Source of the DNA: Microbacterium saperdae
Lineage (GTDB): Bacteria > Actinomycetota > Actinomycetes > Actinomycetales > Microbacteriaceae
DNA length: 64,000 nt
NCBI RefSeq assembly: GCF_006716345.1
Contig: NZ_VFOX01000001.1
Span: 2,728,001 to 2,792,000, forward strand
Reading direction: 5' to 3'
Part shown: one piece after another, positions 16,188 through 25,459 of the stretch
Numbering within the stretch: the first letter of the stretch is position 1
How the letters are laid out: each line of letters begins with the position of its first letter
Notes under the pieces: model-generated
The model's input: only the letters and a program-made list of their open reading frames with translations
The model's database searches: none
What the model was told of the DNA's origin: nothing
Made by a program: the position numbers and the translations under genes

Positions 16188-17168
16188 ATGATGACAAGCC
16201 CCGCAGACCTCAGCCTCGTATCGGGCGATGTCTCCGACGATGAGCGCGTCTTCGACGAGCTCATCGCGAACGAGCAGCGCATCGAACCCCGAGACTGGAT
16301 GCCCGAGGCGTACCGCAAGACGCTGATCCGCCAGATCTCGCAGCACGCGCACTCCGAGATCATCGGCATGCAGCCCGAAGGCAACTGGATCACCCGTGCA
16401 CCGAGCCTCAAGCGCAAGGCGATCCTGATGGCGAAGGTGCAGGACGAGGCCGGCCACGGGCTCTACCTCTACTCCGCCGCGCAGACCCTCGGCATCACCC
16501 GCGACGAGATGATGGACCAGCTCATCAGCGGCAAGGCCAAGTACTCCTCGATCTTCAACTACCCCACCCCCACCTGGGCCGACATGGGTGCGATCGGATG
16601 GCTCGTCGACGGCGCCGCGATCGTCAACCAGGTCCCGCTGTGCCGCGCGTCGTACGGCCCCTACGGCCGCGCGATGGTGCGCGTGTGCAAAGAGGAGTCG
16701 TTCCACCAGCGCCAGGGGTTCGAGATCCTGCTCAGCCTCATGCAGGGCACCGAGGAGCAGCGGCAGATGGCGCAGGATGCCGTGAACCGCTGGTACTGGC
16801 CGAGCCTGGCGATGTTCGGACCGCCGGATGAGCAGTCGCCGAACTCCGCGCAGTCGATGAAGTGGAAGATCAAGCGGTTCTCGAACGACGACCTGCGCCA
16901 GCGCTTCGTCGGGATGCTGGTCCCCCAGGCGGAGATCCTCGGCGTCACGCTCCCCGATCCGGACCTGCGGCTCGACGAGGAGACCGGTCAGTACGTGATC
17001 GGCGAGATCGACTGGGACGAGTTCTTCGAAGTGCTGCGCGGAAACGGCCCCTGCAATTCCGAGCGCCTGGAGCGTCGTCGCACGGCCCACGAGGAGGGTG
17101 CCTGGGTGCGCAAGGCCGCAGCCGAGTGCGCCCGCAAGCAGGCTCTGAAGTCGAAGGCGGTCGCATGA
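16188..17168 (+). CDS. paaA: 1,2-phenylacetyl-CoA epoxidase, catalytic subunit A
   Basis: This carboxylate-bridged diiron oxygenase of 326 residues epoxidises the ring of phenylacetyl-CoA. The diiron ligands lie in [11 protein letters not shown] and [12 protein letters not shown], with the first Glu and His upstream in the helical bundle. ATG at 16188 (or the adjacent ATG 16191) follows GACGAGGA and gives the family length; an in-frame ATG 66 nt upstream would put the operator inside the gene. It is first of six tightly packed genes and overlaps paaB by 4 bp. Confidence 0.97.
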   Translation: MMTSPADLSLVSGDVSDDERVFDELIANEQRIEPRDWMPEAYRKTLIRQISQHAHSEIIGMQPEGNWITRAPSLKRKAILMAKVQDEAGHGLYLYSAAQTLGITRDEMMDQLISGKAKYSSIFNYPTPTWADMGAIGWLVDGAAIVNQVPLCRASYGPYGRAMVRVCKEESFHQRQGFEILLSLMQGTEEQRQMAQDAVNRWYWPSLAMFGPPDEQSPNSAQSMKWKIKRFSNDDLRQRFVGMLVPQAEILGVTLPDPDLRLDEETGQYVIGEIDWDEFFEVLRGNGPCNSERLERRRTAHEEGAWVRKAAAECARKQALKSKAVA

Positions 17169-17473
17169 TGGCGACTCCGGGATCAGACGAGCGCGAACCC
17201 TGGCCGCTGTGGGAGGTGTTCGTGCGTGCGAACCGCGGACTGAGTCACGTCCACGTCGGCTCACTGCACGCGCCGGATGCCGAGATGGCGATCCGCAACG
17301 CCCGCGATCTCTACACGCGCCGCGGCGAGGGAGTATCGATCTGGGTCGCTCCCGCGGATGCCATCACCACCAGCGATCCCGATGCCAAGGGCGCGTACTT
17401 CGAGAGCCCGGCAGGCAAGAACTATCGTCACGCCGTGTACTACACGGCGTCCGAGGGGGTGCCGCACCTGTGA
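17165..17473 (+). CDS. paaB: 1,2-phenylacetyl-CoA epoxidase, subunit B
   Basis: This small structural subunit of 102 residues bridges PaaA-PaaC heterodimers. The family pattern [20 protein letters not shown] is near the N-terminus and [16 protein letters not shown] near the C-terminus. It begins with two consecutive ATG codons, the first overlapping the paaA stop (ATGA), and its stop overlaps the paaC GTG. It has no catalytic residues of its own. Confidence 0.96.
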   Translation: MMATPGSDEREPWPLWEVFVRANRGLSHVHVGSLHAPDAEMAIRNARDLYTRRGEGVSIWVAPADAITTSDPDAKGAYFESPAGKNYRHAVYYTASEGVPHL

Positions 17474-18306
17474 GCGCCGCACACCACGACATCGACGTCC
17501 ACGGCGACGTGTCGGTCGACGAGCTCCAGCTCTCGCAGGAGCTCTCCGGCGTCGGCGCCGTGGCCGCATCCGCCGACGTCGCCGAATACGCGCTGCGCCT
17601 CGGCGACGATGCGCTGATCCTCTCTCAGCAGCTGGGCGAGTGGATCTCGCGCGCACCCGAGCTGGAGGAGGATGTGGCACTGGGCAACATCGCCCTCGAT
17701 CTTCTCGGTCATGCCCGCTCGTTCCTGCACTACGCCGGCTCGTTCGACGGACGCAGCGAAGACGACCTGGCCTACTTCCGTGATGAGCCGGAGTTCCGGT
17801 GCGCATGGATCGTGCAGCAGCCGAACGGCGACTTCGCCCAGACCATCGCGCGGCAGTTCGTGGTCGCCACGTACATGTTCGAGCTCTATTCCGCGCTGCG
17901 GACGAGCAGTGACGCGACCTTCGCGGCGATCGCCGAGAAGTCGCTCAAGGAGGTCGACTACCACCGCGACCACGCGGTGCAGTGGATGCTGCGCCTGGCC
18001 GGAGGCACCGAGGAGTCGCGCGCCCGGATCGTCCGCGCGAACGCCGATGTCTGGCCGTATGTCGACGAGCTGTTCCGCGACGACGAACTCGTCGAACGCC
18101 TCGGCGACGCCGCCGTGCGACCATCGGGTCTGCGCCCCGGCTTCGACGCCGTGGTCGACACGGTCTTCACCGAGGCCGAGCTGTCGGTGCCCGCGGTCGC
18201 CGCCTCGTCTGCCGGGGGACGCCACGGCGCACATGCGACCCCTCTCGGCCACATCCTCGCCGAGATGCAGGTGCTCGCTCGGCGGCATCCTGGGGCCACG
18301 TGGTGA
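17470..18306 (+). CDS. paaC: 1,2-phenylacetyl-CoA epoxidase, subunit C
   Basis: This structural partner of PaaA has 278 residues, with a ferritin-like helical bundle that has lost most metal ligands. Typical segments are YALRLGDDALILSQQLGEW, NIALDLLGHARSFLHYAG and EKSLKEVDYHRDHAVQWM. The GTG at 17470 overlaps the paaB stop and the gene overlaps paaD by 4 bp, so stoichiometric expression with PaaA and PaaB is likely. Confidence 0.96.
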   Translation: MSAAHHDIDVHGDVSVDELQLSQELSGVGAVAASADVAEYALRLGDDALILSQQLGEWISRAPELEEDVALGNIALDLLGHARSFLHYAGSFDGRSEDDLAYFRDEPEFRCAWIVQQPNGDFAQTIARQFVVATYMFELYSALRTSSDATFAAIAEKSLKEVDYHRDHAVQWMLRLAGGTEESRARIVRANADVWPYVDELFRDDELVERLGDAAVRPSGLRPGFDAVVDTVFTEAELSVPAVAASSAGGRHGAHATPLGHILAEMQVLARRHPGATW

Positions 18307-18806
18307 GCCCGATGCGCACCCACGACACGACTCAGGAGGCCTGGCGCATCGCCGCGGCCGTGCCCGACCCCGAGGTGCCCGTGCTCACGATCGAGGATCT
18401 CGGCGTGCTGCGGGCGGTGACCGTCGACGGCTCGCGTGTGCAGGTCGATATCACCCCGACCTACAGCGGGTGTCCGGCGATGGACACGATCCGCGACGAC
18501 GTGATCCTGGCGCTCACCGCGGCCGGATACGACGACGTCGAGGTGCGTCTCGTGCTCTCCCCCGCCTGGACCACGGACTGGATGACGGATGCCGGCAAGA
18601 CCAAGCTCGCCGCGTACGGCATCGCACCGCCATCGGGCCGCGCCGCCGTGTCGACCGGTCCCATCCGTCTGGCCCTGAGCGTGCGTTGCCCACGCTGCGG
18701 ATCCCTCGACACCCGGGAGGTCGCGCGGTTCGGGTCGACCTCCTGCAAGGCACTGTTCGAGTGCCGCGCCTGCCTCGAGCCCTTCGACCATTTCAAGGTG
18801 CACTGA
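18303..18806 (+). CDS. paaD: PaaD, iron-sulfur maturation factor for the epoxidase
   Basis: This protein of 167 residues has an N-terminal MIP18/DUF59 domain (VPDPEVPVLTIEDLGVLR, then TYSGCPAMDTI with the conserved Cys). Its C-terminal zinc ribbon runs CPRCGSLD to CRACLEPFDHFK. PaaD is required to assemble the iron-sulfur cluster of the epoxidase system. The GTG at 18303 overlaps the paaC stop; an ATG three codons later is an alternative start. Confidence 0.95.
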   Translation: MSPMRTHDTTQEAWRIAAAVPDPEVPVLTIEDLGVLRAVTVDGSRVQVDITPTYSGCPAMDTIRDDVILALTAAGYDDVEVRLVLSPAWTTDWMTDAGKTKLAAYGIAPPSGRAAVSTGPIRLALSVRCPRCGSLDTREVARFGSTSCKALFECRACLEPFDHFKVH

Positions 18807-18807
18807 C

Positions 18808-19971
18808 ATGTCGCTCTTCACCTCGTCCCCTGCAGCGGTCACCCGCGAGACTCCCCGCACCGATGCCGCGCCGCGAAAGCGGGCCCGCTTCCACACCCTC
18901 ACAGTCGAGGATGTGCGTCCCCTCACAGACGATGCGGTCGAGGTCACCTTCACGGTGCCCGCCGCCCTGGCTGACGAGTACGACCACCTTCCCGGTCAGT
19001 ACGTCGCCCTGCGCACCACGCTCGACGGCGTCGAGGTTCGACGCTCGTACTCGCTGTGCCGAGCGCCCGAGCACCGAGACGACGGCGGTGACACCCGCCT
19101 GAGCGTGGCCGTCAAGCGCGACGAGGGCGGACTCTTCTCCACCTGGGCCCAGACCGGGCTGCACGCCGGATTCGAGATCGACGTCATGAGCCCGCAGGGC
19201 ACGTTCACCTCGGCACTCGACGCCCTCGACGACCGGCACATCGTCGGCATCGCGGCCGGCTCCGGCATCACGCCGTTGATGGCGCTGGCGCACACCGTGC
19301 TGACGCGGTCCGAGACCTCGCGGTTCACGCTGCTCTACACGAACAGGGCCACGCTCGACGTGATGTTCCTGGAGGACCTCGCCGATCTCAAGGACCGGTA
19401 TCCCACACGCCTGGTGCTGCACCACGTGCTGTCGCGCGAGCAGCGCACCGCCCCCGTGCTCTCCGGTCGGATCGATGAGGAGAAGCTGCGGACGATCCTC
19501 GGCACGCTGATCCTGCCGGCGACGGTCGACGAGTGGTTCCTGTGCGGCCCCCTCGCCCTGGTGGACCTGTGCCGAGAGGTGCTCGCCGACGTCGGCGTCG
19601 ATCGCGCGCACATCCGCTTCGAGCTATTCACGACCGGCGACGAACCGGCGCGCGCAGCGCGCCCTGTCGAGGTGCGCGCGGGCGAGAAGACCGTGCGCAT
19701 CGAGGTCACGCTCGACGGCGTCTCCTCCACGGTGGAGAGCCCGGTCGACGCGCATGAGTCCGTGTTGAACGCGGCGCTGCGGGTGCGGCCCGATGCCCCG
19801 TTCGCCTGCGCGGGTGGCGTGTGCGGAACCTGCCGGGCACGGGTCGTGGAGGGCAGTGTGACGATGACCGAGAACTACGCCCTGGAGCCCGATGAGCTGG
19901 AGCGCGGCTTCGTGCTCACGTGCCAGTCCCATCCCACCAGCGACCGCGTGGTCGTGGACTACGACGTCTGA
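18808..19971 (+). CDS. paaE: 1,2-phenylacetyl-CoA epoxidase reductase subunit E
   Basis: This NADPH-dependent reductase of 387 residues passes electrons to the PaaA diiron centre. Its order is an FAD-binding domain (RSYSLCRAP), an NAD(P)-binding domain (GIAAGSGITPLMALAHT), and a C-terminal plant-type ferredoxin with the 2Fe-2S ligands in CAGGVCGTCRA and a distal Cys in LTCQSHP. An extension of about 25 residues precedes the FAD domain. It starts one base after the paaD stop. Confidence 0.96.
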   Translation: MSLFTSSPAAVTRETPRTDAAPRKRARFHTLTVEDVRPLTDDAVEVTFTVPAALADEYDHLPGQYVALRTTLDGVEVRRSYSLCRAPEHRDDGGDTRLSVAVKRDEGGLFSTWAQTGLHAGFEIDVMSPQGTFTSALDALDDRHIVGIAAGSGITPLMALAHTVLTRSETSRFTLLYTNRATLDVMFLEDLADLKDRYPTRLVLHHVLSREQRTAPVLSGRIDEEKLRTILGTLILPATVDEWFLCGPLALVDLCREVLADVGVDRAHIRFELFTTGDEPARAARPVEVRAGEKTVRIEVTLDGVSSTVESPVDAHESVLNAALRVRPDAPFACAGGVCGTCRARVVEGSVTMTENYALEPDELERGFVLTCQSHPTSDRVVVDYDV

Positions 19972-19997
19972 GCAGACCGCCCGGAAGGACAGCACCC

Positions 19998-20768
19998 ATG
20001 ATCGACCTGACCATCGACGACGACGTCGCGCACATCACGCTGAACGCCCAAGCGAAGCTGAACTCCCTCGACGAGCAGGCGCTGCGCGATCTCGACGCGG
20101 CCTACGGAGAAGCGGAGCAGGCCGGCGTCCGCGCGCTGGTGCTCCGCGGCGAGGGACGCGCCTTCTGCGCCGGGCGAGACATCTCCGGCGTGGACCCGCG
20201 CGACGACGATGTGATCGGCTACCTCGGCGGCCTCGTGACCCCGCTGCTGCAGCGCATGTCGAGGTTCCCTGCGCCGACCTTCGCCGTGGCGCACGGAGCC
20301 TGTCTGGGTGTCGGACTCGGTCTGCTGATCGCAACGGATGTCGTGTACGTCGCGGAGTCCGCGAAGATCGGGTCTCCATTCGCCGCACTCGGGGCGACAC
20401 TCGACTCGGGCGGGCACGCACTGTTCCTCGACCGGCTGGGCGCGCACAAGACACTCGACCTCATCTACACCGGGAGGCTGATGACCGGAGCAGAGGCCGT
20501 GGACTCCGGGCTGTTCTCGCGGGTGTTCCCGAACGATCAGGTCGTCGAGGCGACGATGAGTGCCGCGGCCGCCGCCGCGCAGGGTGCCACGGCGGCCTTC
20601 CTCGCGAGCAAGCAGCTCATCGCCCGCATCCGCGACGAACGCCTCGCACTGTGGGATGCCGTCGGCATCGAGAACGCGGCCCAGGCCGCGCTGTGCGACA
20701 CGGACGACTACCGCGAAGGCTTCGCGGCGTTCCAGGAGAAGCGCACACCGGTGTTCCGCGGAGTGTGA
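19998..20768 (+). CDS. paaG: Ring-1,2-epoxyphenylacetyl-CoA isomerase (PaaG type)
   Basis: This crotonase-fold enzyme of 256 residues is predicted to convert the epoxide to oxepin-CoA. It has Asp in GATLDSGGHALFL where hydratases have Glu, and no Glu at the other catalytic position (IGSPFAALG). That is the PaaG pattern and sets it apart from the hydratase at 6316. ATG at 19998 follows GGAAGGA. It closes the epoxidase operon, 26 bp after paaE. Its last 61 bp overlap, in antisense, the 3' end of the kinase-like gene. Confidence 0.88.
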   Translation: MIDLTIDDDVAHITLNAQAKLNSLDEQALRDLDAAYGEAEQAGVRALVLRGEGRAFCAGRDISGVDPRDDDVIGYLGGLVTPLLQRMSRFPAPTFAVAHGACLGVGLGLLIATDVVYVAESAKIGSPFAALGATLDSGGHALFLDRLGAHKTLDLIYTGRLMTGAEAVDSGLFSRVFPNDQVVEATMSAAAAAAQGATAAFLASKQLIARIRDERLALWDAVGIENAAQAALCDTDDYREGFAAFQEKRTPVFRGV

Positions 20769-21451
20769 CGCCCTCCAGCCTCTCCACCCCTGACGATGAC
20801 AGGGCGTGCGAGATCGCGATAGTCGACGAGCACGGATGCCCGCTCATCCGGTCGGCACTCCGCAAGATAGCGCCGCTGACCGCCCACGTAGCGCGCGTTC
20901 TCCGCCGCCTCGGGATCGGGCGGAGATCCGTCGCGGATCGCCATGCGGCGTGCCGATTCCTCGAACGGCACGCCGAGGAAGACGGTGTGATCCCACACGC
21001 CTTCGAGCTCCGGGCGGTGGAGGAAGATCCCGTCGACCAGGAGCACACACCCGCGGGGAACGGGAAGACGATGCCCGACGAGGATCTGATCGGTCTCCAC
21101 GTCATGGTGTCGGGGCAGGTACGTCCCGTTCCCCTGCCGGAAGGGTTCGATCACCTCGCGTCGGAACGCCGCGTAGTCGTACGAGTCGAGCCAGAACCCC
21201 TCGGACGACGTGCGGCCGCGACGGTAGCGTCGCGCGCGCACGTGATGGAAGCCGTCGATGGAGACTCGTGCGACAGAGCGGAGACCTCGCAGGGACATCG
21301 CCCAGTCGTCGGCGAGGCGGGTCTTGCCTGCACCGTCGACGCCATCGATCCCGACGATGAGATTCGGCCCGTCGATGACCGGCAAGGTCAGCGCTCCGGT
21401 CAGCGCCGAGAAGAACTCGCTCCGCACGTCGTCCACCTCAGCCCCTTTCAT
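20708..21451 (-). CDS. Uridine kinase-like P-loop nucleoside kinase
   Basis: This P-loop phosphotransferase of about 247 residues has its Walker A in GIDGVDGAGKT, then the uridine-kinase/phosphoribulokinase pattern VSIDGFHHVRARRY and a lid region LPRHHDVETDQ. Such proteins phosphorylate a nucleoside or sugar in the cytoplasm; the substrate is not identifiable here. Start choice is open between GTG 21436 (after AAAGGGG), ATG 21451 and ATG 21475. The C-terminal tail (after RPVIVRGG) lies inside the 61-bp antisense overlap with paaG and is unlike the family, so the true end may have been extended by loss of an earlier stop. Confidence 0.75.
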   Translation of the reverse strand: MKGAEVDDVRSEFFSALTGALTLPVIDGPNLIVGIDGVDGAGKTRLADDWAMSLRGLRSVARVSIDGFHHVRARRYRRGRTSSEGFWLDSYDYAAFRREVIEPFRQGNGTYLPRHHDVETDQILVGHRLPVPRGCVLLVDGIFLHRPELEGVWDHTVFLGVPFEESARRMAIRDGSPPDPEAAENARYVGGQRRYLAECRPDERASVLVDYRDLARPVIVRGGEAGGRHTPRNTGVRFSWNAAKPSR

Positions 21452-21534
21452 GTGGTCGATCACAGATACTCGCATACGAGACGGCAGCTTCCTGTGAGAG
21501 CCCGGGTGTCCGAGCCCGGTGGCAGAATGCGGGG

Positions 21535-23058
21535 ATGATGCTCTCGGAGCTCGTCACCACGACAGAAGAGGTCGCCGCGACCTCATCGCGCCTCGCGAAG
21601 ATCGACGCCCTGGCCCGGTTGCTCGCGCGCGCAGAACCCGCAGAGATCGCGCCGCTCGTCGGTCTGCTGCTCGCGGCACCGCGACAGGGGCGCCTCGGCG
21701 TGGGGTGGCGAGGGATCGCCGCCCTCGACGTGCACCATGCCGAGGCCTCGACACTGCGCATCGCCGACGTCGATCAGGCTCTCGATGCTCTGGCTGCGGC
21801 GTCCGGCACGGGATCGAACGCGGCTCGCAGCAGCGTCCTGGGCGGTCTCGCCGCGCGGACCACTCCCGGCGAATGGGACTTCCTGACCAGGGCGATCCTG
21901 GGCGAGCTGCGCACCGGCGCGCTCGGGGGCGTGCTGCTCGACGCGATCGCCCGCGCCTCCGGACGCACACCGGCCGTCGTCCGCCGCGCCGCCATGCTCT
22001 CGGGAGACCTCGGCATCACCGCGCATCTGGCCCTCACCGGCACCGCCGCCGAGCTCGAGGCCGTGGGACTCCAGGTCGGCCGCCCGGTGCTGCCGATGCT
22101 CGCCGGGACCGCCGCGACCCCCACCGCGGCCCTGGAGCTCACGGGCGAGGCCTCGGTCGAGTTCAAGCTCGACGGCGCCCGCATCCAGGTGCACCGGCAC
22201 GGCGACGATGTGGGGGTGTACACGCGCAGCCTGGCCGACATCACCCATCGCGTACCGGAGCTGGTCGAGATCGTTCGGGCACTTCCGGCCCACGACCTGA
22301 TCCTCGACGGCGAGACGCTGTCGCTCGATGAAGACGGCGGCCCGCGTCCGTTCCAGGACACCATGTCGCGCTTCGGCGCGGATGTCTCGCGGGAGCTCCT
22401 GCTGCGACCCTGGTTCTTCGATCTGCTGCACGTCGACGGCCGCGACCTGATCGACGAGCCGCTCTCGACTCGTCTCGCAGAGCTCGAGCGCGTCGCCTCC
22501 GACTGGCGCATCCCCGGCATCGTGACAGCCGACGCCGCTGCCGCCGAGGATCTCTCCCGTGATGCCCTCGCCGCCGGGCACGAGGGCGTCGTCATCAAGG
22601 CGATCGACTCGCCCTACGCCGCAGGGCGACGCGGCACCTCCTGGATCAAGGTCAAGCCCGTGCTGACCTACGACCTCGTGGTGCTCGGGGCGGAGTGGGG
22701 CTCGGGTCGTCGCCAGGGCTGGTTGTCGAACCTGCATCTGGGCGCGCTCGACCTCGACGGCGAGTTCGGTGACCCCGGTGCCTTCGTCATGGTCGGCAAG
22801 ACCTTCAAGGGCCTCACCGACGAGCTGCTGAAGTGGCAGACGCAGACGTTCCCCGAGTTCGAGACGCGTCGCTCGGCCGGCACCGTGTTCCTCAGGCCGG
22901 AGATCGTGGTCGAAATCGCGATCGACGGCGTGCAGCGCTCACCGCGCTACCCCGGCGGGATCGCGCTGCGGTTCGCCCGGGTCAAGGGCTACCGGAGCGA
23001 CAAGACCGCCGCCGAGGCCGACACGATCCAGACGCTGCGCGCACTCCTGCGGGGATGA
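21535..23058 (+). CDS. ATP-dependent DNA ligase
   Basis: This ATP-dependent DNA ligase of about 507 residues is an accessory nick-sealing enzyme beside the essential NAD-dependent LigA. The adenylation motif I is EFKLDGARIQVHR. Motifs III-V are seen as LDGETLSLDEDG, EGVVIKAIDSPY and WIKVKP. A helical DNA-binding domain fills residues 1-200 and an OB fold follows motif V. It resembles mycobacterial LigB in length and order. Two ATG codons in tandem (21535, 21538) are possible starts. No Ku or LigD-type nuclease domain is nearby, so it is not part of an end-joining operon. Confidence 0.92.
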   Translation: MMLSELVTTTEEVAATSSRLAKIDALARLLARAEPAEIAPLVGLLLAAPRQGRLGVGWRGIAALDVHHAEASTLRIADVDQALDALAAASGTGSNAARSSVLGGLAARTTPGEWDFLTRAILGELRTGALGGVLLDAIARASGRTPAVVRRAAMLSGDLGITAHLALTGTAAELEAVGLQVGRPVLPMLAGTAATPTAALELTGEASVEFKLDGARIQVHRHGDDVGVYTRSLADITHRVPELVEIVRALPAHDLILDGETLSLDEDGGPRPFQDTMSRFGADVSRELLLRPWFFDLLHVDGRDLIDEPLSTRLAELERVASDWRIPGIVTADAAAAEDLSRDALAAGHEGVVIKAIDSPYAAGRRGTSWIKVKPVLTYDLVVLGAEWGSGRRQGWLSNLHLGALDLDGEFGDPGAFVMVGKTFKGLTDELLKWQTQTFPEFETRRSAGTVFLRPEIVVEIAIDGVQRSPRYPGGIALRFARVKGYRSDKTAAEADTIQTLRALLRG

Positions 23059-23073
23059 CCCGGGGCGCCCGGC

Positions 23074-23583
23074 TCAGGCCGAGGGTGCGAGTCCCCGGTC
23101 CTCTTCGACCACGGTGCCCTGGAACGACCACGGGAAGTTGATCCAGAGGTCGGTGTCCTTCCAGGCGTAGTCGGGCTGGATGATCGTCGTCGGCTTCGTG
23201 TAGATGGTGACCGAACGCACGTCGGCGCCCTTGTCCTTCAGCAGCTGCACCGCGAGGGCGAGCGTGCGGCCCGAGTCGGCGACATCATCGACCAGCAGCA
23301 CGCGGCGGCCGTCGAGGTAGGCCATGTCGAGCTCGGGCGGCAGCACCTCCGGAGCGTCCAGCACGGTGCCGATGCCGGTGTAGAACTCGACGTTGATCGC
23401 ACCGCAGTTCTTCGCGCCCAGGCCGTAGGCGATGGCGCCCGCCGGCAGCAGACCACCGCGCGCGATCGCCACGACGACCTCGGGCTCGAAGCCGCTGTCG
23501 ACGATGGTGCGTGCGAGCTCGCGGGTCGCCGCGCCGAATCCGTCCCAGGTGAGCGTCTCGCGCTCGATCGTTGCATCAGTCAC
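23074..23583 (-). CDS. Purine-type phosphoribosyltransferase
   Basis: This PRTase-fold enzyme of 169 residues probably salvages xanthine, guanine or hypoxanthine with PRPP. The PRPP loop is VLLVDDVADSGRTL and a typical N-terminal stretch is VVVAIARGGLLPAGAIAYGLG. GTG at 23583 is chosen because AGGAG lies 9 nt upstream; in-frame ATG codons further up would place that site inside the gene. The base specificity cannot be read with certainty; the WINFPW C-terminal segment fits xanthine/guanine enzymes. Confidence 0.85.
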   Translation of the reverse strand: MTDATIERETLTWDGFGAATRELARTIVDSGFEPEVVVAIARGGLLPAGAIAYGLGAKNCGAINVEFYTGIGTVLDAPEVLPPELDMAYLDGRRVLLVDDVADSGRTLALAVQLLKDKGADVRSVTIYTKPTTIIQPDYAWKDTDLWINFPWSFQGTVVEEDRGLAPSA

Positions 23584-23624
23584 TGGTTCATTCTCCTGCA
23601 TGCGCGCGGCGCCCGGTTCCACGT

Positions 23625-23681
23625 CGAGGGGTCACGACACGCCGCACGGCCGCCCGTGGCGCGGCGTGTCTTGACCCCTCG
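23625..23681. terminator. Long hairpin terminator (21-bp stem, one mismatch)
   Basis: Arms 23625-23645 and 23661-23681 pair over 21 bp with a single mismatch (23635/23671) around a 15-nt GC-rich loop. It lies just past the transglutaminase-like gene and upstream of the phosphoribosyltransferase start, so it should end the ATP-grasp operon. Its length is above that of the other terminators here. Confidence 0.75.
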
Positions 23682-23690
23682 GATGCTTGG

Positions 23691-24536
23691 TCATTCCAGC
23701 CGGGTGACCTCGACCGACACGAAGAGCTCCGAGGCGCTCGGCCCGGCGTACACCCCCCGCAGCGGCGGCACGTCGCCGTAGTCGCGACCGTGACCGACGT
23801 AGACGTGCGACTCCCCGATCTCGGCGAGGTTGGTCGGGTCGTACCCGCGCCACTCCCCCGAATACCACTCGACCCAGGCGTGCGACTCCCCGATCACGGG
23901 CTGTCCGATCGGAGCCGTCGGATCCGGGTGCAGGTAGCCGGAGACGTAGCGCGCCGGGATCCCGATCGCCCGCAGCACACCTAGTGCGACGTGCGCGATG
24001 TCCTGGCAGACTCCGGAGCGCGCCGGCCATGCATCGCGGGCGGTCGAGTTCACGCCGGTGACACCGCTCCGGTACTCCATCGCCTCGCCGACCGTCCGAC
24101 AGATCTCGAACGCGGTCGCGTCGACATCGCGTCCTTCGGCCCTGATCCGCTGCGCGAGCGCGATCATCTCCTCATCCGGGGCGGTCGCCGGAGTCTGCGT
24201 GATCCCCTCGGCCAGCGACAGCGACAGCGGGATGCGGGCGGCGAGTTCGTCCCAGTCGACGACCCTGGTCGACTGCGGCATCGCCCGCACATCGACGATG
24301 CTGGTCGCGGTGACCGACAGCAGCTGATGCGGGGTGAGCACCTCGAAGGTCGACACCCTGGTGTCCCAGTAGTCGGCGTAGGAGTGCTGGGTCGCGGTCG
24401 GCGTGATGTCGAGGGTCGCCTGCAGCACGAACTGACCCTCGCGCGAATGCGGCAGCATCCTGGCCTCGTTGTATGACGCGGTGGCCGGCTTCTCGTAGCG
24501 GAATCCGGTCCGATGCACGATCCGCAGGCGGCTCAC
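23691..24536 (-). CDS. Transglutaminase-like protease-fold protein
   Basis: This cytoplasmic protein of 281 residues has an N-terminal bacterial transglutaminase-like domain (RIVHRTGFRYEKPATASYNEARM) and a papain-like core. The Cys-His-Asp triad is visible in RSGVCQDIAHVAL, ESHAWVEWYSG and GYDPTN. It is last in an operon with the circularly permuted ATP-grasp and alpha-E genes, a conserved trio proposed to make or process a small peptide. The GTG at 24536 overlaps the alpha-E stop. The in-family activity (amide hydrolysis or transfer) is inferred; the substrate is unknown. Confidence 0.9.
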   Translation of the reverse strand: MSRLRIVHRTGFRYEKPATASYNEARMLPHSREGQFVLQATLDITPTATQHSYADYWDTRVSTFEVLTPHQLLSVTATSIVDVRAMPQSTRVVDWDELAARIPLSLSLAEGITQTPATAPDEEMIALAQRIRAEGRDVDATAFEICRTVGEAMEYRSGVTGVNSTARDAWPARSGVCQDIAHVALGVLRAIGIPARYVSGYLHPDPTAPIGQPVIGESHAWVEWYSGEWRGYDPTNLAEIGESHVYVGHGRDYGDVPPLRGVYAGPSASELFVSVEVTRLE

Positions 24537-25459
24537 AGCGCCTCTCCGATCCACACCGGCATCGCGATCGAGGGGAAGTACCGCTCCCTGATCGCGTCGC
24601 TCGCGTCCGACATCCCCACCTGGACCTCTTCCATGCTCTCCGAGAGCCGATGCACGATGTCACCGACCGGTCGGTACTCCAACTCCGAGCGCATCCGTCC
24701 GAGCACACGATGGGCACGATCCGGAGCGCCGAACGCTCCCGCCGGATCGATGCCGCGCAGGCATTCCTCCGCCTGCAGGATGCTGGAGAGCACGGACCGC
24801 GGGAACAGCCGATCCACCAGCAGGAACTCCACGGCCGAGGCGGCCGTGGGCACGGCGCGATGGCTGCGCAGATGGGCTTCGTACGCGCCGCAGCTGCGCA
24901 GCAGCGTGGTCCAGCTGGGACCACCGGCATCCGTGAGGGACCGCGTCGCGAGCAGACGTGCCGTCATGTCTGCGCGTTCGATCGATCGGCCGAGCACGAA
25001 GAACTGCCACGCTTCATCGCGACTGGTCGAGGAGTCCACCACCCCGAAGGCCAGGGCCGATCGGTCGCGGACCCAGCGGAAGAAGGGATGCGTCTTGTCC
25101 GAGGCGATCCACCGCGGCATCCGCGCATGGGACTCGTTGAGGGTCTCCCACAGGTCTGTCGAGATGATCTCGCGTGCGCGGCGGGCGTTCTCACGGGCGG
25201 CTGTGATCGAGTGCGCGATCGACGCAGAGTGCTCCCGATCCAGCGCGAGCAGGCGCACCACATCGTCGCGTCCGAGCGGCGCGTCGCCCTCGACCGTCGT
25301 GCCCATGACCGAGAGCAGGGCGCGGCACGCGGTGTCCTCCTCGACCCACGGATCCTCCAGGAGCAGCTGCAGGTGCACGTCCAGGATGCGCGCGGTGCCG
25401 TCCGCCCGCTCGACGTAGCGGCCGATCCAGAACAGCGCTTCGGCGATGCGACTCAGCAT
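24533..25459 (-). CDS. Alpha-E domain protein
   Basis: This all-helical protein of 308 residues belongs to the alpha-E family, starting MLSRIAEALFWIGRYVERAD and containing the repeated pattern LGRSIERADMTARLL. No catalytic residues are known. The family almost always sits next to a circularly permuted ATP-grasp protein, as here, where the two genes overlap by 7 bp. It probably acts as its structural partner in modifying an unknown peptide or amino acid. ATG at 25459 starts the conserved region exactly. Confidence 0.92.
   Translation of the reverse strand: MLSRIAEALFWIGRYVERADGTARILDVHLQLLLEDPWVEEDTACRALLSVMGTTVEGDAPLGRDDVVRLLALDREHSASIAHSITAARENARRAREIISTDLWETLNESHARMPRWIASDKTHPFFRWVRDRSALAFGVVDSSTSRDEAWQFFVLGRSIERADMTARLLATRSLTDAGGPSWTTLLRSCGAYEAHLRSHRAVPTAASAVEFLLVDRLFPRSVLSSILQAEECLRGIDPAGAFGAPDRAHRVLGRMRSELEYRPVGDIVHRLSESMEEVQVGMSDASDAIRERYFPSIAMPVWIGEAL

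Noticed and set aside
21535..23058. Ligase considered as part of a Ku/LigD end-joining system
   Set aside because: No Ku, primase or nuclease domain is encoded nearby.
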